In this document: positions 31,851 through 34,515 of the stretch, in pieces
How the letters are laid out: every line of letters starts with the position of its first letter
How positions within the stretch are numbered: position 1 is the first letter of the stretch
NCBI GenBank assembly: GCA_900470775.1
Contig: UCBZ01000025.1
Span: forward strand, 1 to 34,515
DNA length: 34,515 bases
Source: Hyphomicrobiales bacterium
GTDB lineage: Bacteria; Pseudomonadota; Alphaproteobacteria; Rhizobiales; Beijerinckiaceae
Reading direction: 5' to 3'
Notes under the pieces: generated by a model
Databases searched by the model: none
Seen by the model: only the letters and a program-made list of their open reading frames with translations
Told to the model about the DNA's origin: nothing
Position numbers and translations under genes: made by a program

Positions 31851-33652
31851 TGAGCAATGCCAGCCGGGCCTTGACGGAGCCCCTGCCCTCGAGCCCTGTC
31901 CGGCCGGCGGCGTGGACGACGCTCCTGCCGTTCGTCATCCTGTTTGGGCTGGCGGCGCTGCTGCCGCTGACCGGCAACGACTATTGGGGCCTGATCGCGA
32001 CCCGCGCGGCGATCTACTGGATGCTGGTCTCGGGCCTCAGCCTGATCGTCGGCTTCGCCGGACAGCTGGCGATCGGCTATGTCGCGCTGCTGACGCTCGG
32101 CGCATATACGACATCCGTGCTCGCAGCGGGCAATGTCCTGCCGCCACTGCCGACCTTCATGGCGCTTGGCGTTGCCAGCGCAGCCGGGGCGGTCTTCGGG
32201 GTCATCGTCGGGCTGCCGGCGCTGCGGCTGCGGACCTTCTATTTCGCGATGACGACGCTGGGCTTCGCCACCATCGTCACGCAGGTTGCATTGGCCTGGC
32301 AGGGTGTGACGGGCGGCGGCATCGGCATCACGGGCCCCGAAATGCCGGCGCCGTTCAACACCGCATGGGGCTTCTTCTACCTCTGCCTCGGCATCGCGGC
32401 GCTGTGCACCTGGGGCACCTCCAACATCGCGCGCAGCCGTGTCGGGCGCTCGCTGGTCGCGATCCGCGACGCCGAAGTGGCGGCCGAGGCAAGCGGCATC
32501 TCGAAGGCGCGGCTGCTGGTTGTCGTCTTCATGTTCGCGGGCGCGCTGGCGGCGATGGCTGGCGGCCTGTTTGCCTCCCTGCAGACCTACATCACGCCCG
32601 ACGCCTTCACCTTCGAACTCTCGCTGCTGTTCTTCATCGCCGTGCTGATCGGCGGGCGCGGCTCGATCCTGGGGCCGCTGATCGGCACGTTGGTGCTGAC
32701 GATCCTGCCGGAGATCGCAGCCCCGCTCGCGGCCTGGTCGACCTTCCTCTACGCCTTTCTGCTGCTCGTCATCGTGCTCGCCATGCCGGGCGGCATCGCT
32801 GCGCTGCTGGATTTCGAGAGCCGCAAGCCGCTGGCCTTCGGCCGTGCCGTCAAGCCCAATCCGCATGTGCTGGGCGAACTCCTGTGTGGCGAGCGGGGCA
32901 CCAGCTCGCTCGTGTTGCGCGACGTCATCTTGAGCTTCGGCGGGGTGCGCGCCATCGATGGCGTCGATCTGGAGGTCCGGCCGGGGCAGGTCCATGGCCT
33001 GATCGGTCCCAACGGCAGCGGCAAGACGACGACCCTTAACGTCGTCTCGGGCTACTACGCGCCTGAAAACGGCGATGTGACGCTCGGAGCCTCGCTTGAG
33101 CCGGCTGCACCCGCGACGCGCGCCGGACGCGGCATCGCCCGCACCTTCCAGACACCGCGGATCGTCGGCGAGGCCAGCGTGCTGGACAATGTCATGATCG
33201 GCGGCGCGATAGACGGCCGCGCAACCTTTATGGAATCACTGCTGTCGCTGCGACGCCATCGCGACGACGAAGCGCGTATGGAAGCCGATGCGCTGTTGGC
33301 GCTGCGGGCGGTCGGCCTGGAGGCTCTGGCCCATGTCCGCGCCGACCGCCTGCAGCACAGCGAGCTGCGTTTCATCGAGATCGCCAGGACCCTGGTCCTC
33401 CGGCCTGCGTTCCTTTTGCTCGACGAACCCGCGGCGGGGCTGTCGAGCGTCGAGATCGACCAGCTCGGCCGGCTGATCGTCGAGATCGGCCGGCAAGGCA
33501 CGGGCGTGCTGCTGGTCGAGCATCACGCCGACCTGATCTTCAGCATCTGCGACTACGTCACCGTCCTCAATCTCGGGCGCGTCCTGGCAGCTGGCACACC
33601 GGCTGAGATCCGCGTTCACAAGGAGGTGGTCAGTGCCTATCTCGGAGGCTGA
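31850..33652 (+). CDS. Fused permease/ATP-binding protein of a branched-chain amino acid-type ABC transporter (LivM-LivG)
   Basis: A 600-residue fusion. Residues about 20-335 are a LivM-type permease: LIVGFAGQLAIGYVALLTLG, LRLRTFYFAMTTLGFATIV, VAIRDAEVAAEASGISKARL, IGGRGSILGPLIGTLVLTIL. Residues about 350-600 are a LivG-type ATPase with Walker A GPNGSGKTTT (Lys392), TFQTPRIVGEASVLDNVMIG, Walker B LLLDEPAAGLS (Asp525, Glu526) and the switch histidine in LLVEHHADLIF. The ABC signature, usually LSGGQ or LSYGQ, is here LQHSE (501-505), which is atypical. Such fusions occur in proteobacteria. The gene overlaps LivF by up to 20 nt and LivH by one base. Confidence 0.92.
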   Translation: MSNASRALTEPLPSSPVRPAAWTTLLPFVILFGLAALLPLTGNDYWGLIATRAAIYWMLVSGLSLIVGFAGQLAIGYVALLTLGAYTTSVLAAGNVLPPLPTFMALGVASAAGAVFGVIVGLPALRLRTFYFAMTTLGFATIVTQVALAWQGVTGGGIGITGPEMPAPFNTAWGFFYLCLGIAALCTWGTSNIARSRVGRSLVAIRDAEVAAEASGISKARLLVVVFMFAGALAAMAGGLFASLQTYITPDAFTFELSLLFFIAVLIGGRGSILGPLIGTLVLTILPEIAAPLAAWSTFLYAFLLLVIVLAMPGGIAALLDFESRKPLAFGRAVKPNPHVLGELLCGERGTSSLVLRDVILSFGGVRAIDGVDLEVRPGQVHGLIGPNGSGKTTTLNVVSGYYAPENGDVTLGASLEPAAPATRAGRGIARTFQTPRIVGEASVLDNVMIGGAIDGRATFMESLLSLRRHRDDEARMEADALLALRAVGLEALAHVRADRLQHSELRFIEIARTLVLRPAFLLLDEPAAGLSSVEIDQLGRLIVEIGRQGTGVLLVEHHADLIFSICDYVTVLNLGRVLAAGTPAEIRVHKEVVSAYLGG

Positions 33653-34373
33653 AATGCTGCTCGACATCAAAGCGCTGGAGGCCGGCTATGGGAAGATCGG
33701 CGTGCTCCATCATGTCGAGATGGGCATCGCGGAAGGCGAGGTCGTGGCGCTGCTGGGTCCCAATGGCGCGGGAAAGACCACACTGCTGCGCGCGATCTCG
33801 GGGCTTTTGCTATGGGGGAACGGCGATATCGTCTTCGCCGGGCGCAGCCTGAAGGGAACCAGCCCTCGGGAAAGTGCCCGTGCGGGACTGGTCCATGTCA
33901 TCGAGGGTCATCGCATCTTCACGCAGCAGACCGTGGCCGACAACTTATTGCTGGCATCCTACGACCTGCCGCGCGGCGAACGCAGCGCGCGGATCGAGGA
34001 GGCGCTAGCCTTCTTTCCGGAAATCGCAGCCAAAAGGCACGACAGAGGCGGCTCCCTCAGCGGCGGGCAGCAACAGATGCTGGCGGTCGCGCAGGGCCTC
34101 CTCAGGCGGCCGCGCCTGCTGATGCTCGACGAGCCGTCGGCGGGACTCTCGCCGGTCCTCGTGGATCGTGTCCTGGCGGTCGTGTCGCAGCTTCGCGCCG
34201 GCGGCACGGCCGTTCTCCTAGTCGAGCAGCTCGTCGAAAAGGTGCTCGCCATGGCCGATCGCGTCTATGCGATGGCGCAGGGGCGCGTAGTGCTCAGCGC
34301 GCGCTGCGACGAAGCTGATCTCCGCAGCCGGCTGGAGAGCGCCTATTTCGGATCGGCCGTTGCGAGAGATTGA
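33633..34373 (+). CDS. livF: Branched-chain amino acid-type ABC transporter ATP-binding protein (LivF-like)
   Basis: A 246-residue ATPase from GTG at 33633. Walker A is GPNGAGKTTLLRAISG, the signature LSGGQQQMLAVAQGL, and Walker B LLMLDEPSAGLSP. The switch region VLLVEQLVEKVLAMADRVY has Gln in place of His, normal for LivF. Two starts are credible: GTG at 33633 behind AAGGAGG (33620-33626), overlapping the fusion gene by 20 nt, and ATG at 33654 behind GGAGG (33644-33648), one base after the fusion stop and giving MLLDIKALEAGYG, the usual LivF N-terminus. The shorter 239-residue form is equally likely. It pairs with the LivG domain of the fusion protein. Confidence 0.92.
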   Translation: MPISEAEMLLDIKALEAGYGKIGVLHHVEMGIAEGEVVALLGPNGAGKTTLLRAISGLLLWGNGDIVFAGRSLKGTSPRESARAGLVHVIEGHRIFTQQTVADNLLLASYDLPRGERSARIEEALAFFPEIAAKRHDRGGSLSGGQQQMLAVAQGLLRRPRLLMLDEPSAGLSPVLVDRVLAVVSQLRAGGTAVLLVEQLVEKVLAMADRVYAMAQGRVVLSARCDEADLRSRLESAYFGSAVARD

Positions 34374-34515
34374 GAACCGGGTCCTCGAAGACGATTCAGC
34401 CCGTGCCGGTTGTGAAAGTATTCCCTCGTAAGTTGGCGGACCTTGAACGCCGCTCCTATGCCGTGCTCTTAATTCCTGTACGGCAGAGTAGTTCTAGGCG
34501 GTGGATCGATGCGCC

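Overview
The DNA is GC-rich, with tightly packed genes that often overlap by 4 nt (ATGA), many periplasmic-binding-protein transporters and several LysR regulators. This looks like the chromosome of a metabolically versatile alphaproteobacterium of the Hyphomicrobiales type (Bosea, Methylobacterium or Bradyrhizobium-like). The taxonomic guess rests on style and protein flavour only; no marker gene is present. I saw no tRNA, rRNA, CRISPR array, complete insertion sequence or phage gene.

The window is a catabolic island of four import-plus-catabolism modules, each next to its own regulator. Module 1 (101-10861) has a PF06684/DUF1185 gene divergent from a PucR-family regulator. After it comes a plus-strand operon encoding flavin reductase, aldehyde dehydrogenase, luciferase-like monooxygenase, alpha/beta hydrolase, NIPSNAP protein and a ProV-ProW-ProX betaine importer. 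The enzyme set matches the known trigonelline (N-methylnicotinate) ring-opening pathway TgnB-TgnC-TgnA-TgnD, and trigonelline is itself a betaine. The operon is closed by a good hairpin directly after proX. A nearly identical dyad sits 70-75 nt ahead of all three start codons of the module and is the likely operator of the PucR-type regulator.

Module 2 (11299-14489) is a mandelate racemase-subgroup enolase-superfamily enzyme followed by a Bug/TctC-type binding protein, both minus strand, divergent from a LysR regulator. A perfect GCGATC-N9-GATCGC dyad lies in the shared promoter region.

Module 3 (14900-26222) is an eight-gene minus-strand operon: a Tat-exported dipeptide/oligopeptide-type binding protein, two permeases, two ATPases, HyuA, HyuB and a zinc/PLP D-serine dehydratase/D-threonine aldolase-like enzyme. 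A LysR gene is divergent from it. The likely logic is import of a cyclic amide or modified amino acid, ATP-driven ring opening, then PLP chemistry on the released amino acid.

Module 4 (26385-34373) has a LysR regulator divergent from two enolase-superfamily enzymes and a LivK, LivH, LivM-LivG fusion and LivF branched-chain-amino-acid-type importer. It probably takes up and dehydrates or epimerises a hydroxy acid or sugar acid. Two intergenic stretches (10862-11298 and 14490-14899) hold no gene I can recognise.
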